Shown: one piece after another, positions 25,542 through 36,747 of the stretch | Numbering within the stretch: the stretch's first letter is position 1 | How the letters are laid out: every line of letters begins with the position of its first letter | Origin: Natronomonas gomsonensis | GTDB taxonomy: Archaea; Halobacteriota; Halobacteria; Halobacteriales; Haloarculaceae | Assembly: GCF_013391635.1 (NCBI RefSeq) | Contig: NZ_JACAWU010000002.1 | Span: 1,178,001-1,242,000, forward strand | Direction: 5' to 3' | DNA length: 64,000 nucleotides | Position numbers and translations under genes: made by a program | The notes under the pieces: generated by a model | Database searches by the model: none | Seen by the model: only the letters and a program-made list of their open reading frames with translations | Told to the model about the DNA's origin: nothing

Positions 25542-26216
25542 ATGTATGAGGTTCTCGACGACACGGCGGCACAGACTATCCTCGCCATTGAGAGTGGTGA
25601 CTCCATCCGCCGTGTCGCCCAACACCTCCACACACCCTACGAGACAGTGAGACAGGCCGTCAATCGGCTGGAAGACGAGGGCTACGTTTCCTATGACGGC
25701 GGCCTCACCGTCGTCGACGAGCGCGTACGCGACGCAGCGCTCGAGCTCGTCGCTGCCAGCGCCGGCGTCAGTCCACCCTCCATCGAGGAAACGTACGTCA
25801 TCCCACAGTTCGGTGACTGGCCGTTCGCGTTCACGCGGATCGACGCCGTCTACGTGTGGACGCAGGGCGGCTACCAGGTCGGTCGCGAGCCCGACGACTA
25901 TCCGTTGTTCCTTGCTGTTCGTGAGCAGGACGTCGACGCCTGGGAGTCGTTTTTCGAGTGGTTTGACCTCCCGACCGCATTCGAGCGACAGCCCCGAGAT
26001 GAGTTGGACGGACCGCTGCAGATCGTCCTCGAGCCACGCGCGTCACTCGATATCGAGCACGTCGAAGGGTACCCGGTGATCCCGAGAGCAGAGACAATCG
26101 AGTATATGCGCGAGAACTACGCCCAGTTCCAGTCGGCGCTGGCGATGCTCGACCGGATGTACGAGGACCTCGACCTCGGCGTCACGTATCGAGAGACTGA
26201 ACGGGCACAACCATGA
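25542..26216 (+). CDS. Winged-helix regulator/antitoxin of a nucleotidyltransferase toxin pair
   Basis: 224 residues. The N-terminal 60 form a winged helix (IESGDSIRRVAQHLHTPYETVRQAVNRLEDEGYVSYDGG). The rest is an acidic domain seen in haloarchaeal regulators that stand before DUF6036-type nucleotidyltransferases, an arrangement like AbiEi/AbiEii. The stop overlaps the toxin start (ATGA). I infer that it represses its own operon and counters the toxin. The toxin is now interrupted, so this protein may be an orphan. Confidence 0.75.
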   Translation: MYEVLDDTAAQTILAIESGDSIRRVAQHLHTPYETVRQAVNRLEDEGYVSYDGGLTVVDERVRDAALELVAASAGVSPPSIEETYVIPQFGDWPFAFTRIDAVYVWTQGGYQVGREPDDYPLFLAVREQDVDAWESFFEWFDLPTAFERQPRDELDGPLQIVLEPRASLDIEHVEGYPVIPRAETIEYMRENYAQFQSALAMLDRMYEDLDLGVTYRETERAQP

Positions 26217-26719
26217 GCTTCAACAACCGAAGTGACGCGCTCATCGAACTGCTCGAGGAGCTCATCCAAGAGGGCCATGAGTACGTCCTTGTCGGCGGCT
26301 ACGCTGTCTCAGCGTTCAATGCTCGCTTCTCTACGGACCTCGATATTGTCGTCGCGCCGGACTCCAAAGCTGACTTCGTCGAGTTCCTCGAACAGCGAGG
26401 TTTCGAGGAAACGGACAGCCACGCCAAAGAATGGTTCTATGACACCGAAGTAATCGAGTACGAGAAGCGGCTCACGCCGCAGCAGCCGATCGGCTTCGAT
26501 CTACTAGTGAATGGACTCGGGTGTCGCCAGACGGAGGCACAGTGGTCGTTCGACTACCTGTACGACCACAGCCTCCAACAGGAGGTGAGCGGAGGCACAA
26601 TGACGACGACAGCCAGAGTGATCGATGGGGCCGTCCTCGTCGCGGCAAAGCTCCACAGTGGCCGAGAAACGGACCTCCGAGACGTCCTGGCAGTGGCTGA
26701 AGAGATCGATCTCGACGCT

Positions 26720-28358
26720 TTGACTTCCTCCCACGGCTGAAGCCGTGGAATTCCTCCGCGTGGGTGATTCAGGCCGTGCCTGAACCAACACCGGAGGCAA
26801 GATTCCCACCACTACGGGTGGTACTCCGGTCTGCGGGTTCCTCTTTGGTCGTATGATCACGGTGTTGCCACCGGTGATCGTCCCACTCGAGGCACACAGG
26901 TGTGTCCCTTGGGCTGTTCTGCCCGCGGGCCGCGGGCCGAGCCATCGGCCCACCTCTATCGACCTCGTCCGCCTGCTCCACGAGGAAGTTCACCGCCCCC
27001 ACCACGTCGCTGTGCCCCTCGAACTCACACTCGAGACACTGCAAATCGTCGCCGGAACGGTGAACGTCCCCACCCCCACACGCCGGGCACCGGTTGGACG
27101 TGCCGGCCTCGCTCTCCTCGTGGACGGCGATTCCATACTCGTCCTCCAGCACGTCGTGGAGGCGATCGCGGAAGCGGCCGTGCGCCCAGAACAGATCGGT
27201 CTTCTCGTTCACCACCGCCGACCAATGCTCCTCGCGCACGTCGTCGAGTTTGCCGACGTACAACTCCACCACGTTACGCTCGAGGAGCCACCCGGCGAGA
27301 AACCTGATGAGCGCGTCTTGGGCGTGATCGCGGTGCTCGTCGCGGCGGCGATACAACTGCCCGATCCGTTCGGTGTAGTACCGGTCGTCGGGGAGTCGTG
27401 ACTGCAAGTCCGCGATCGCGGCGGTGAGGTCGTGGAACCGCTCGAAGCAGGGCCGGCCGTGGAAGACCACGCGGTCGCCCTCGCTCGTGACGACGGCGGC
27501 GAGGTTGTTGGCGCCGATGTCCACCGCTGCCACCACCCCTTCCTCGCCCGGGGTGGCGGCCAGTGCATGGGTATGCGTGAATCGTCGGACGGCAGGAGAA
27601 TCGTTGCGTCCGACGGATTGGTGTGCGGTGAACGACTCGGCAGTCCGGTCGTACGTGAGTTCGAGGGAACCGTTCGGGCCCGTCCAGTGCGGGCGGCCCC
27701 TAACTTCCAAGCGGAGCTTCTCGTTGTGACCGTAGCCGTACTTCTCCTTCAACGCCTTCCCCAGCGGGATTTCAAGACGGGAGCGTTCCCCGAGTGCCAG
27801 CGTGTAGGTGTCGTTTCGGATGACGGTGTGGAGTTGGCGGTTGCCGTCGTCATTCCAGTACCCCGGCGGGCTGGGTTCGTCGACCACGGAGTCGTCCTCG
27901 GGGTCGCGGTACTTGCGGAGAAGTCGGAAGAAACCTGTCCACGTCTGCCGGTTCTTCCGCTCGAGTTGCTGTGGGATGCTCGATGAGAGCTGTTGGATGT
28001 ACTTGTTACGGTACTCCTCTTGAGAGGCGGCGTCTCCGACGATGTCTTCGAGTTCCGAGGTGGTGTGGTTGTCGTCCGTGTCGTACCGTGCGGAGAAGTA
28101 GGCTTGACGGCGGTCGTAGTTGATCTCGTTGAAGCAGGCGGATGATGCGTCCAACAGTTCGATGAGGGCGAGCCTCCCGCGGTGGGAAAGTGCCCGGACG
28201 TCGAACGTGTTGGCGCGTCGCATCCACCTGTCGTGTGGCGGTCTTGGGTGTTAAAGGCTGCCGTCGGGAGAATCACGGCAGGCCATTGCACGCGGTTCGT
28301 CGAACGAGAGTGTCCGCTCTGACCCACGGCTGAAGCCGTGGGCTTCCGCTCGCAACGT
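26720..28358 (-). mobile_element. tnpB-only element inserted in the nucleotidyltransferase gene
   Basis: 1639 bp, defined by the exact rejoining of the interrupted gene. Both ends carry the same hairpin: cccacggctgaagccgtgg (26731-26749) and cccacggctgaagccgtggg (28323-28342). Read on the minus strand, the left end is flanked by gtgac and the right end finishes ggaagtcaa. Insertion next to a short fixed pentamer without target duplication is the known behaviour of the IS200/IS605 group. No tnpA. The hairpin family also occurs as a solo relic at 53986-54005. Confidence 0.88.
26769..28223 (-). CDS. tnpB: TnpB-family protein, longer haloarchaeal subgroup
   Basis: 484 residues. RuvC-I is AAVDIGANNLAAV (Asp), the zinc site CPACGGGDVHRSGDDLQCLEC, and the final Asp lies in EGHSDVVGAVNFL. 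The RuvC-II position reads LYVGKLDDVREEH: Gly instead of the usual Glu, with a Glu five residues on. The N-terminus differs from the three 416-439-residue TnpBs, so it is another subgroup. The C-terminal 80 residues are Arg, Asp and Thr-rich and run into the element end. It sits on the opposite strand to the gene it interrupts. Confidence 0.88.
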   Translation of the reverse strand: MRRANTFDVRALSHRGRLALIELLDASSACFNEINYDRRQAYFSARYDTDDNHTTSELEDIVGDAASQEEYRNKYIQQLSSSIPQQLERKNRQTWTGFFRLLRKYRDPEDDSVVDEPSPPGYWNDDGNRQLHTVIRNDTYTLALGERSRLEIPLGKALKEKYGYGHNEKLRLEVRGRPHWTGPNGSLELTYDRTAESFTAHQSVGRNDSPAVRRFTHTHALAATPGEEGVVAAVDIGANNLAAVVTSEGDRVVFHGRPCFERFHDLTAAIADLQSRLPDDRYYTERIGQLYRRRDEHRDHAQDALIRFLAGWLLERNVVELYVGKLDDVREEHWSAVVNEKTDLFWAHGRFRDRLHDVLEDEYGIAVHEESEAGTSNRCPACGGGDVHRSGDDLQCLECEFEGHSDVVGAVNFLVEQADEVDRGGPMARPAARGQNSPRDTPVCLEWDDHRWQHRDHTTKEEPADRSTTRSGGNLASGVGSGTA

Positions 28359-28548
28359 GTCACGCCCCACCTACAGCGAGGGGACGACGATGCGCTGCGG
28401 AAGCAACTTGAGCGTGGTCTGGAGATCTTGGAGAGCGACGAACTCAAGCACGGATTTCGGAGCGACTTCGGGGCCTCAGCTGTCTCAGAAGAAACGGTCA
28501 CCGCTCTCCAAGCGTATCTGTCTGCACAGATTGACCACCTGAGCTGAA

Positions 28549-28562
28549 GGGGTCGGGACCCC
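28549..28562 (+). terminator. GC hairpin after the nucleotidyltransferase gene
   Basis: ggggtc-gg-gacccc begins 2 bp after the TGA. No T-run follows directly, so termination is only a guess. The remaining gap to 28741 shows nothing I recognise. Confidence 0.35.
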
Positions 28563-28741
28563 CTGATCGGAGTGGAGATAGTGCCCTTCAGCAGTGCTTG
28601 CAGTCAGGCAAAAAATTGGAGGGGTGATGTCAGTCGACCGTCGCTTACACACGGACGTCCGTCTCTGAATGTTGTTTCCGTTCAGTTCGAGCACCGTGCT
28701 CGCGGAGGAACTCATATCTTTGCGGGGCGGACGGTGAGCCC

Positions 28742-29902
28742 CTAATCAGCCGCCTCAGCGAAGCGCTCTCGCAGTTCTGCTTCCCGTTCTTCGAACGTTT
28801 CGGCTTTCTCCCGGACGCTGTCGCTCACCTGCTCGATCTGGGCGAGTGCAACCTGACTTTCCAGCCCCGTCTGTCCGTCCCCGTCTGTTTCCGCTTCGGC
28901 CTGCTGTTCGTACTCGCGTTCGACCCGTTCGAGCGTGCCATCCGGGTTGAACAGGATATCGTTGGCCGTCCGGACGTAGCCATCGAGTGCGTCGCCCTCT
29001 TTGCCGCGGAAGAAGTGCGTCAGCGCGTACGTTGCGCCTGAGTGCAGTGTCCACATATCGATCTCGAAGGGATCGGCAGCGTTCGCTCGAGCGTCACTCG
29101 CCGCCTGTTGGGCGAGATACTCCGGGAAGCCGAGCAGTTCGTAGAATCCCTCGAGGTCGAATGGCACGTCGGGGAGGGAGAGGGTGATGTCTTGGGCGTC
29201 AGTGATGAAGCCCAACAGGTCGTCCGCGACGAGTTCGAGTTGTTCGAGGACGGATTCCCACCACGGGCCGAAGCCATCCACGTCGCCGACGTGTTTGACC
29301 ACTTCTCTGTCGGTCAGTGAACGAATCGAGTTCGCACAGTAGCTATCTCGGGCAAATCCTTCGACGTAGACCGCGTTGTTGCCGAAGAAATCGTAGCCGG
29401 AGGTGACGCCCATCGTAATCGGGTCGTTCCGTCCAGGGAGGATGACCGAGAGGCCATCGAACATGATGTCCATGTGGATTTCACCGCCGCCGCGATACTG
29501 CCTGATTTCGCCGAAGACGAGTTCCGAGAGTGGAGTATCCTCGTAGGTTTCGGCACGGAGGACGTCCTCCAGTTCTCCATAGACGTCAGTTGGGTTGATG
29601 ATGGCGTAACTGTCCGTCGGGATGTTGAACAACGGCGTTTCGGCATCAGCGTCGGCGTTCGCTTGGTCGATGAGTCGATTCGGTTCGACGACAGCGTTGA
29701 ATCGCTCCGTCTCGACCCATTCGCCCGTGTAGGGGTTTTCGTAGCCGACTTTGGTCTCTGTCGCTCGTGGAAGCTCTCGGATTGCTTCGGCGAAGGTCGT
29801 CACCTCGTCGGTGTCTTGTCGTGCCTCGTACCACTCAGGAAGGTCGGTATCTGTTCTCGCGTCGACGCCAGCGAACACGGTAGATGTTTCTGGAGATTTC
29901 AT
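28742..29902 (-). CDS. DUF932-type plasmid protein
   Basis: 386 residues, soluble and very acidic. It has the general DUF932 pattern: a VGYENPYTGEWVETERFNAVVEP start, then YAIINPTDVYGELEDVL, IRQYRGGGEIHMDIMFDG, VTSGYDFFGNNAVYVEGFARDSYCANS, ending in a Glu/Arg-rich coiled tail. DUF932 proteins occur on plasmids and phages and are near-relatives of proteins suspected to act in replication or recombination, with no proven function. Its leader carries a variant (loop cgataggcga) of the recurrent hairpin. It is adjacent to the giant surface protein gene on the same strand. Confidence 0.7.
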   Translation of the reverse strand: MKSPETSTVFAGVDARTDTDLPEWYEARQDTDEVTTFAEAIRELPRATETKVGYENPYTGEWVETERFNAVVEPNRLIDQANADADAETPLFNIPTDSYAIINPTDVYGELEDVLRAETYEDTPLSELVFGEIRQYRGGGEIHMDIMFDGLSVILPGRNDPITMGVTSGYDFFGNNAVYVEGFARDSYCANSIRSLTDREVVKHVGDVDGFGPWWESVLEQLELVADDLLGFITDAQDITLSLPDVPFDLEGFYELLGFPEYLAQQAASDARANAADPFEIDMWTLHSGATYALTHFFRGKEGDALDGYVRTANDILFNPDGTLERVEREYEQQAEAETDGDGQTGLESQVALAQIEQVSDSVREKAETFEEREAELRERFAEAAD

Positions 29903-29928
29903 TCGATCTCACGAGGGACTGCTTCGAG

Positions 29929-29957
29929 CGCCCCTCGCCTATCGGGGGCTAAAAAAC
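29929..29957 (-). promoter_or_regulatory. Leader hairpin before the DUF932 gene (variant loop)
   Basis: Minus strand: ctgttttttag, stem gcccc, loop cgataggcga, stem ggggc, then about 28 nt to the ATG. The T-run and spacing match the other copies; the loop is GATAGG instead of GACGGG. Confidence 0.6.
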
Positions 29958-29989
29958 AGCAGTCGTTAGCGGCCGGGGACCTCAATCGG

Positions 29990-32900
29990 TCACGCGCGAC
30001 GGCGAATGACCAACCAGCTTCCGAGGAGAAGCCCGATAAAGATAGCTCCGAAGGCGAATCCGAATTGGGGATCGGACTCTGGACTCGCTGTCGGGCTAGA
30101 TTCGGTCGGTGACTGGCTGACAGTCGTGGTCGCAGTCGATTGTGTGGACTGTTGATCATCAGCCACTATAGCGAATGGTGAGAACCCGTCTGTGCGAGCA
30201 ATCACCGCGAGTCCATCCTCGGTATCTTCGACCGTACTGTTGAGTGTTCGCCACTCATCGTTCTCGTAGTGCAGAACCGTGATATCATCGGCGTTTGTGG
30301 ATTCTGTTTCGTTCCGCGATAGCTCAAATCTGATTTCACCGGCCGAATCGGTGGCCGCATCCGGAACCTCGATGTCGTAAGTGGCCAGCTCCTCACCAGG
30401 AGCAGGCGTGTCCGTCTCGGTAGCTGGCTGAACAGCAACCTCACCAGTTGTGGATTCGTTGAACTCGATGCTAACCACGCTGATCGAATCGTTGTCGAAG
30501 GTTACCGCTGCAGTACCGTTCGAGGCCGAAATCTCTTCAGTAACATGCGTTTGATTCGCCGTGTCGGGCTCGGTATACGGAGTGGGTGTCGAATCATCAG
30601 TCTCGGGTTCCGGATCGCCTGAAGATGGATTGGCGTCGCCTCTGCCACCGTTGTTAGCCGGTGCCGTCGTCTCCATTGTCGTCGGCGTTGCCGTTTTCGT
30701 CGGCGTCGCTGTTTGAGTCGCGGTGGGCGTTTCCGTCTCAGTGGGTGTGGGCGTCTCTGTTTTCGTTAGCGTCGCAGTGGGCGTTTCCGTTGCTGTTGGT
30801 GTCGCAGTAGGCGTTGCTGTTGCCGTCGGCGTCGCTGTTTGAGTCGTGGTGGGCGTTTCCGTCGCAGTGGGTGTGGTCGTCTCCGTTTCCGTTGGCGTCG
30901 CTGTAGGCGTTTTCGTTGGCGTCGCGGTGGACGTTTCCGTCTCAGTGGGTGTCGCAGTAGGCGTAGGCGTTGCCGTTGGTGTCGCAGTAGGCGTTGCCGT
31001 TGTCGTCGGCGTCGCAGTAGGCGTAGGCGTTGCCGTTGGTGTCGCAGTAGGCGTAGGCGTTGCCGTTGGTGTCGCAGTAGGCGTAGGCGTTGCCGTTGGT
31101 GTCGCAGTAGGCGTAGGCGTTGCCGTTGGTGTCGCAGTAGGCGTTGCCGTTGCCGTTGGTGTCGCAGTAGGCGTAGGCGTTGCCGTTGGTGTCGCAGTAG
31201 GCGTAGGCGTTGCCGTTGGTGTCGCAGTAGGCGTAGGCGTTGCCGTTGGTGTCGCAGTAGGCGTTGGCGTCGCCGTGGGCGTCGGTGTCGATGTACTCCC
31301 TTCCGAATCTACTGAGACTGTCCGTATGGCGGTGTTCTTGTGGCCGTCCGGATCGGTAATCGTCACTTCGACCCTGAACGTATCGCTGCGGTCGAACGTG
31401 TAATTCGGCGTTGCATCAGTACTTCCCTCATCCGGGAACGACCACTCGTAGGACTCAATCGACGGCGAGTTCGAGTGCTCGAGACTGAACTCGACAGGTT
31501 CGTTCGCCTTAGGATTTCGCGAATGCTTGATTGTTAGGTTCTCGGCGACAGCGCCTTCGGAAACTGCGGCGAGCCGTTGCTCATACCCATCACCAACACG
31601 GAGATACAATCGACCATCAGCCGGAACGAAATCCCGAATGGACTCTTCGCTGTGGTACGTCCATGTTTGTTCCCCGGTTGCCGCGTCGAACATCGTCAAA
31701 TTCCGCTCCGGGAAGAACTGCGAATCCGTCCCGGTTCGAGCGTATATCTCCCCGTCGGCAACGACGAGCCGGCCGAGCGAATCGGTCTCGGTCCGCCAGT
31801 CACGCGTGCCGTTCTCGATGTCGACTGCGTGGATGGTATCACCGGTTGTAATGTAGGCCGTCCCATCCGCGACCGCCTGCACGCGCGCATCTCGTGACGT
31901 GTTGAACCACCATTTGTTGGTCCCGGAATCAGCGTCTATACCGGTGACATTTCGGTTACTAATCTCTCGCTGCTGCTCCCTATCCCAAGCAATGAACTCC
32001 TCGTGCTCCGCGATGACCATTCCATCGAGGCTCGTATGTGTAGCCTGTCTGGATTTGGCCGTCCACTCGATCGTACCGTTGTCCCGATTTAGTGCGTGGA
32101 GATGTGACGTGTTCTCGAAGATTAACGAATCGCCGGCCAATGTGAGATCCTCAAGGCCATATTCCCCAGGTATCGTCGTCTGCCATTCGAGGCCTCCCCT
32201 CGTATTGTACTTGTAAGTCGTATTGTGGTCCGTGATGTAGACGCCTGTCTCAGTCGCCAGCTTTTGGTTCGGCCGGTCAATTTCTGTCGTCCAATCAATC
32301 ACCCCGGTTGAGCGATTGTGAGATCGGAGTAGGAAGCCACTGTGTTCTGCCTCATCGAAGCTATACAGCGTGTCGTCCGTGATCATCGGTTCCGACATCG
32401 ACTGCCCGTGCTCGTTCGACTGATTCCAGCGACGATCTCCGGTGGCCGCGTCGACGGCGACGAGTTCGTCCTGGGATTTGACGTACACCGTTCCGTTGGC
32501 GACGAGTGGTTGACCGAATATCGACCCCTCGTTGCTGAATGGGGAGTGCATCCAGATCTGTCTGGCACTGCCGTGCGGCGCAGCCGCGTCGGGATTCGAT
32601 GCTGTTCCTGCCGCGTTGCCATCCTCGTGAGTCCAATCTGGGCCACCGAGGGGTTGCACGGACTCGTAGCTGGGCCGAACTACAATCGATCGGCTAACGC
32701 TGTCGGTATAGTTGTCACCAACCGTCTCCACAGTCACCGGATATACACCCGGTTCGGAATAGGTGTACTCCAGTTGAGCCTGCGTAGTGTTCCGTTCGAC
32801 ATCTCCATCGTCGTCGAGGTCCCATCGGTAGGTATCGATGTCGCCACTCGTGCCCCCTGCATCGAAGACAACCGGCGTGTCGACCCGGGTGTCATTCGGG

Positions 32901-35900
32901 CCTGAAAGACGAGCGGTTATTCCGTCCTTGAGCCCAATGACCTTTCCTTCGTTGCTAAGTTCGGCTCGGAAGACCGTATTGCCGCTACGTGTTTCTGATA
33001 CCGCATACCCACCGTCGTAGTATCCACCACTGTAGATCTCCTCCCAGAGGGTTTCACCATAGCGGGTTGTTTTAACTGCAAATGCATCTGGCTTGTCACT
33101 ATCGCTGAACGACTCGGTACGCCCCACGAACACGTACGTCCCATCCTCTCTCGCTACGACCGATTCAGCAGCATCATCCCCGCTAGTACCGTAGCTTCGG
33201 TTCCACTGGACATCACCGTCCATATCGGTTTTCATGAACCACGCTTTCGCGTAGAAGCTATCCTGCAGTGGATATTCACCAGCCGCAACGAATCCACCAG
33301 CGGGCGTTCTGTCGATGGAGGTCACATGCGACCCCGTATAGCCTCGTTCCCACGTTTCGTCCCCCTCAGGCCCGATTTCTCGAAGGACGGCCATCGATGC
33401 GTTACTGCCTCCAAGCACGACGCGACCATTCTCCGAGGTCTCGATGGTGGCGTGGGTTCCGTGCCCATATGTCCGGTTCCACTGCTCGACGCCCTCCTCG
33501 TCCGTCTTTATCGCCCAGGCATCCCAACTCGTATTGCCGTACGTATTCGTTGTTCCAGAGAGGATGAACCCGCCGTTCGCCGTCTCGACGAGGTCAGAGG
33601 CACTATCGTCATCGTGTGCCCCATAGGTTCGGTCCCAGCGTTTACTCCCGTTCGCTGCTACGTTTAGCAACACTGCACCTGAACGATCCGTGGTATCGTC
33701 CGAATCGATATTATTCGTATGGCCTGCCACAGCGTATCCACCGTCTGACAACTCGATGACGGATTCAAAGCCGCCCGATTCGATGATGTCGTAGTTCCGT
33801 GACCACTCCGTGGTTCCATTCCTCGCGACCTTCGTGAGACCACTGCCGGTCGTGAGTATGTACCCACCATCGTCTGTCGACGTGATCGCGTCAGGGGAGG
33901 ACCCACCTTGGGTCCTCGTAAAGCGGGTTCTCGGTTTATCAGCTTGTGTTACCGTGAGCGGCCGCGTCACGGTGGATTCGTTGCCCGCACTGCCGATTGC
34001 CGTGACGTTGAAGATGTACTCGCCGGGAGAATCGATCGTATCGTCGAGCGAAGTCGACGACGTTTCGGTGGTGGTGCCATTAATTTCTACCTCATACGAC
34101 TGGATCGTTCGATTCGGGTGCGGGTGGACAGACTCCTCGAAATCGAACGGCACCGCCGCACCGGCTTCCACATGCTCCGGGGCAGCAACTGACACCTGCG
34201 GCGATGCGATCCGCTCCTCGCGTGCAGCGACGGTGTATACCGACTCCCGGTCAATCGGCGTGCCATCGACCTCACCCGAGAACGAGACGCGATAGACACC
34301 TGAGTCGGCCAACTCCGGCCGGAACGAGCCTGAAGATCCGGATTCGATCTCAGAGCCGTTCTTCTCGACCGTCCACGCGATGTCGGAGACAGAAGACGGC
34401 GCGTCGAACTGAATACTGCCACCGGGTTCCGGATACGTCCGATTCGCCATGATATCTATCGTTCGGGTGCGTTCACGGGGTGATTTGCTGAGGACGTCTA
34501 CGTCGATAGTCCGGGATACCGTCCTTTCGTTTGTATCGGTCAGTTCGAGTTGGATCCGTTTCGTACCTCCGGACTCGAAAGTCACGTTTTCGGTCCGTCC
34601 CGACGTCGACTCCTCGTAGGTGCCGTCGTTATCCGTATCAATCTGCCAGTCGTACGTGTCGATCTCATCCTCTGCCGTCGAGGCCGAGGCATCGAGTGTG
34701 GTCTCGCCGCCGACTATCGGCTGGGACGGTGGCTCCGCATCGGTGGCTGATGGGTGGGACGGCGTTATATCGATTGCCGGCTGCGGACGAGCCGGCTCCT
34801 CAGTAATGTTGTAAACGCTCCATCCCTGCTGGTCCTGACTACCGGTGTTCGGATACCGTTCGAAGACGCCCTGTGATTCGTCTTCAGAGACGTCATTTGG
34901 TGCGAACACTGGTTCGAACGCCGCACGATAGGCGAGCCAGGGTGTTTGGTCGCCCTCGCGTTCGAGTGTGACTGTAATGTTGCGAGTCTGTCCAGGCTCA
35001 TACTGCCCCCAGACGTCCAGTAGCGGGGTCGAAATTGGTTCGGTAGAGCCATCTCTGGTGGTGACTTCATCGTTTGTCAGATTGTCCCGATACTCCTGTG
35101 AAAGCGTTCCATTACCGTGTACCCCGGTGACGTTCAGCGAGTCAGCGTGGGTGACGGAAAGATAGCCGAGTTCGCTCGTCAGCCCGGCATACTCGCCGTT
35201 CGAAACAACGAACGTCACGTTCGTTCGGGTATCGTTCATTAGGTCGGATCTGATCGCCTCACTCGACCGCTGCGTCCGGACGGTCGGCGCTGGATCCTTG
35301 ACGAACTGGAGTCGGTTCTGGGCTGCCGTCTCTTCCTCGATTGCAAAGGAGTTGAGTGATTTGAAGTACGTCGCCAGATCCTCGTTCGGGTCGCCGAAGC
35401 CTGTCGAACGTTGAGCCGCGTCCCGTTGCGCTTGGGACTCCTGATAGAGTTGAGCGTCTGTAGAATCTGACTGGAGCCCGAGAACGGATCGCTGTGTCTG
35501 GATTGCGTCGGAGGCATTCTGTCGATCGCCCGCTCGCCAGGCTCTGGCCTCGTCCCTGTACGCCGCCTCCAGGGACGCCAGTGCCTCGTCAGAAGTCCCT
35601 GCTCGCCGAACCCGATCCTGGTCCATCCTGCTGTGGAGATTGTTCACCAACTTGGTGTTCAGTTTCGCGATTTCCCCGGCCGTTCCACCGCTGTACTGCC
35701 CGGTAGAGAGGCCATAGATCGAGGAGACGTCGTCGGCGGACATCGAAACGCCGCCAACACCGAAGGACACTTGGCTCAGTACCAACCCTTTGGTCTGTTC
35801 GACGGCGACTGTTGCGAAGGCGTCCTGCATCGACTGGTCGACGGTTTCGTTCCAGGGGTCGTTCGTAAGCAGATGTTCGTAACTGGTCCGGTACGAGGAG

Positions 35901-36448
35901 ATCAATTGGGCACGTGCGTCGGCACGTTCGGCCAACGAGGAATTGAGTGACGTCGAACCCACCGAATAATTCTGCTCGATGGATTGCGTCTCCGCGCCAT
36001 TGCCGCTGGCAGTCGTGGTCAGCGAGACCGTCTCAGCATCCGTGTTCGGCGATACCAACACGACCGCCTGGTGTTCGGTTCCGGACCGGAACTTCTGACC
36101 AGTGAATGTGCCTGACCTGTTGTCGTCCCCTATTGATGCGTTCGTGTAGTCCGTAGGTTGAATGCTGTGGATCGTTCCCCCCTCGACCGCTACCTCCAGT
36201 GTGGGATCCTTGAGTTCAGTTCCGGACAGAAACGACCCCTCGCCCACCGAGAGGGAGACAGTCACCGGATAGAGGCCCTCCGGTGGTAACGTGGAATTTT
36301 CCGGAGAGACGTCCAGCTCCTGGTTCAGATCTCCCGGATTTGCGTCCACTGGTCCCGAGCCTAGTAACGCGCCAATAGGAATCAGCGTCAGCAGAAGTGC
36401 CAATACAATACAATTAATAATGAACTCGTTCGCGTTTCTCGAAAGCAT
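29990..36448 (-). CDS. Giant cell-surface protein: PKD domains, propellers, Thr/Pro repeat, pre-PGF and C-terminal anchor
   Basis: 2152 residues. Order seen: signal peptide (hydrophobic 10-31); a helical Asp/Ala/Arg-rich region (to about 400); a PKD-type domain near 560-650 ([19 protein letters not shown]); bulb-type or Kelch-like repeats ending in GG-x-hydrophobic-AG (about 843-1167, for example [19 protein letters not shown]); a second PKD (about 1183-1250, [19 protein letters not shown]); a PQQ-like propeller (about 1270-1640, repeated [19 protein letters not shown] blades); a third PKD (about 1646-1713); a Thr-Pro-Ala repeat of more than 200 residues; a pre-PGF-type domain (about 1960-2096); and a final Gly-rich helix followed by RRRA. 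The C-terminus resembles PGF-CTERM signals but reads PQFGF, not PGF. A secreted, anchored, heavily glycosylated stalk-like protein is likely. Confidence 0.88.
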   Translation of the reverse strand: MLSRNANEFIINCIVLALLLTLIPIGALLGSGPVDANPGDLNQELDVSPENSTLPPEGLYPVTVSLSVGEGSFLSGTELKDPTLEVAVEGGTIHSIQPTDYTNASIGDDNRSGTFTGQKFRSGTEHQAVVLVSPNTDAETVSLTTTASGNGAETQSIEQNYSVGSTSLNSSLAERADARAQLISSYRTSYEHLLTNDPWNETVDQSMQDAFATVAVEQTKGLVLSQVSFGVGGVSMSADDVSSIYGLSTGQYSGGTAGEIAKLNTKLVNNLHSRMDQDRVRRAGTSDEALASLEAAYRDEARAWRAGDRQNASDAIQTQRSVLGLQSDSTDAQLYQESQAQRDAAQRSTGFGDPNEDLATYFKSLNSFAIEEETAAQNRLQFVKDPAPTVRTQRSSEAIRSDLMNDTRTNVTFVVSNGEYAGLTSELGYLSVTHADSLNVTGVHGNGTLSQEYRDNLTNDEVTTRDGSTEPISTPLLDVWGQYEPGQTRNITVTLEREGDQTPWLAYRAAFEPVFAPNDVSEDESQGVFERYPNTGSQDQQGWSVYNITEEPARPQPAIDITPSHPSATDAEPPSQPIVGGETTLDASASTAEDEIDTYDWQIDTDNDGTYEESTSGRTENVTFESGGTKRIQLELTDTNERTVSRTIDVDVLSKSPRERTRTIDIMANRTYPEPGGSIQFDAPSSVSDIAWTVEKNGSEIESGSSGSFRPELADSGVYRVSFSGEVDGTPIDRESVYTVAAREERIASPQVSVAAPEHVEAGAAVPFDFEESVHPHPNRTIQSYEVEINGTTTETSSTSLDDTIDSPGEYIFNVTAIGSAGNESTVTRPLTVTQADKPRTRFTRTQGGSSPDAITSTDDGGYILTTGSGLTKVARNGTTEWSRNYDIIESGGFESVIELSDGGYAVAGHTNNIDSDDTTDRSGAVLLNVAANGSKRWDRTYGAHDDDSASDLVETANGGFILSGTTNTYGNTSWDAWAIKTDEEGVEQWNRTYGHGTHATIETSENGRVVLGGSNASMAVLREIGPEGDETWERGYTGSHVTSIDRTPAGGFVAAGEYPLQDSFYAKAWFMKTDMDGDVQWNRSYGTSGDDAAESVVAREDGTYVFVGRTESFSDSDKPDAFAVKTTRYGETLWEEIYSGGYYDGGYAVSETRSGNTVFRAELSNEGKVIGLKDGITARLSGPNDTRVDTPVVFDAGGTSGDIDTYRWDLDDDGDVERNTTQAQLEYTYSEPGVYPVTVETVGDNYTDSVSRSIVVRPSYESVQPLGGPDWTHEDGNAAGTASNPDAAAPHGSARQIWMHSPFSNEGSIFGQPLVANGTVYVKSQDELVAVDAATGDRRWNQSNEHGQSMSEPMITDDTLYSFDEAEHSGFLLRSHNRSTGVIDWTTEIDRPNQKLATETGVYITDHNTTYKYNTRGGLEWQTTIPGEYGLEDLTLAGDSLIFENTSHLHALNRDNGTIEWTAKSRQATHTSLDGMVIAEHEEFIAWDREQQREISNRNVTGIDADSGTNKWWFNTSRDARVQAVADGTAYITTGDTIHAVDIENGTRDWRTETDSLGRLVVADGEIYARTGTDSQFFPERNLTMFDAATGEQTWTYHSEESIRDFVPADGRLYLRVGDGYEQRLAAVSEGAVAENLTIKHSRNPKANEPVEFSLEHSNSPSIESYEWSFPDEGSTDATPNYTFDRSDTFRVEVTITDPDGHKNTAIRTVSVDSEGSTSTPTPTATPTPTATPTATPTPTATPTATPTPTATPTATPTPTATPTATATPTATPTATPTPTATPTATPTPTATPTATPTPTATPTATPTPTATPTTTATPTATPTATPTPTATPTETETSTATPTKTPTATPTETETTTPTATETPTTTQTATPTATATPTATPTATETPTATLTKTETPTPTETETPTATQTATPTKTATPTTMETTAPANNGGRGDANPSSGDPEPETDDSTPTPYTEPDTANQTHVTEEISASNGTAAVTFDNDSISVVSIEFNESTTGEVAVQPATETDTPAPGEELATYDIEVPDAATDSAGEIRFELSRNETESTNADDITVLHYENDEWRTLNSTVEDTEDGLAVIARTDGFSPFAIVADDQQSTQSTATTTVSQSPTESSPTASPESDPQFGFAFGAIFIGLLLGSWLVIRRRA
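30957..31262. repeat. 30-bp tandem repeat coding the Thr-Pro-Ala stalk
   Basis: The plus-strand unit gcgtaggcgttgccgttggtgtcgcagta repeats about nine times, mostly exactly, with single variants (gcgttgccgttgtcgtcgg, gcgttgccgttgccgttgg). It encodes [10 protein letters not shown] on the minus strand. Looser 6-bp-based repeats extend to about 30690. It is expected to change copy number by slippage in frame. Confidence 0.9.
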
Positions 36449-36747
36449 CGTATTCAGTTTCCACCCATCGATATGTCGAACGGACCTACATCACGCAGAC
36501 ATCACGTTCGTATTGTAGCGGGCTCCCGGATATAGTATAATTCATACGGAATCGAGACACTCCTCGCCGGTAGCAACCGAAACGTATCGAATCGACCTGT
36601 TTCTGTAATTACAGGGCATGGTAGTACATAACGAACTTCAGCCATTTCGATCAGCCGACCGATCGTACGTTCCGTGATATCGAAACGCGTTCATCAGTCG
36701 GGGAAGTAACCCCTGCCGACCCTGACCCAGCCTACAGACAGGTCGGT

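Larger units (their letters stand above)
26213..28547 (+). pseudogene. DUF6036-type nucleotidyltransferase toxin gene split by a tnpB element
   Basis: The 5' part (26213-26719) encodes the nucleotidyltransferase core: YVLVGGYAVSAFNARFSTDLDIVV (G-G-x9-S-T-D-x-D), then QPIGFDLLVNGLG and GAVLVAAKLHSGRETDLRDVLAVAEEIDLDA. Translation then runs into the element (LTSSHG, stop). The 3' part (28359-28547) continues VTPHLQRGDDDALRKQLERG and so on to DHLS. Joining base 26719 to base 28359 restores one frame (gac gct gtc acg) without any lost or added base. A homologous C-terminal fragment at 13510-13659 confirms that these residues belong to such a protein. The intact toxin would be about 230 residues. 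Confidence 0.85.

Noticed and set aside
30957-31262. Regular 30-bp repeats resembling a CRISPR array
   Set aside because: The units are contiguous with no unique spacers, lie inside a reading frame and have no cas genes nearby.
30839-31403. Long plus-strand open frames rich in Arg or Val/Gly opposite the Thr-Pro repeat
   Set aside because: They are by-products of the repeat in the giant surface protein gene; low-complexity in all frames and no start signals.
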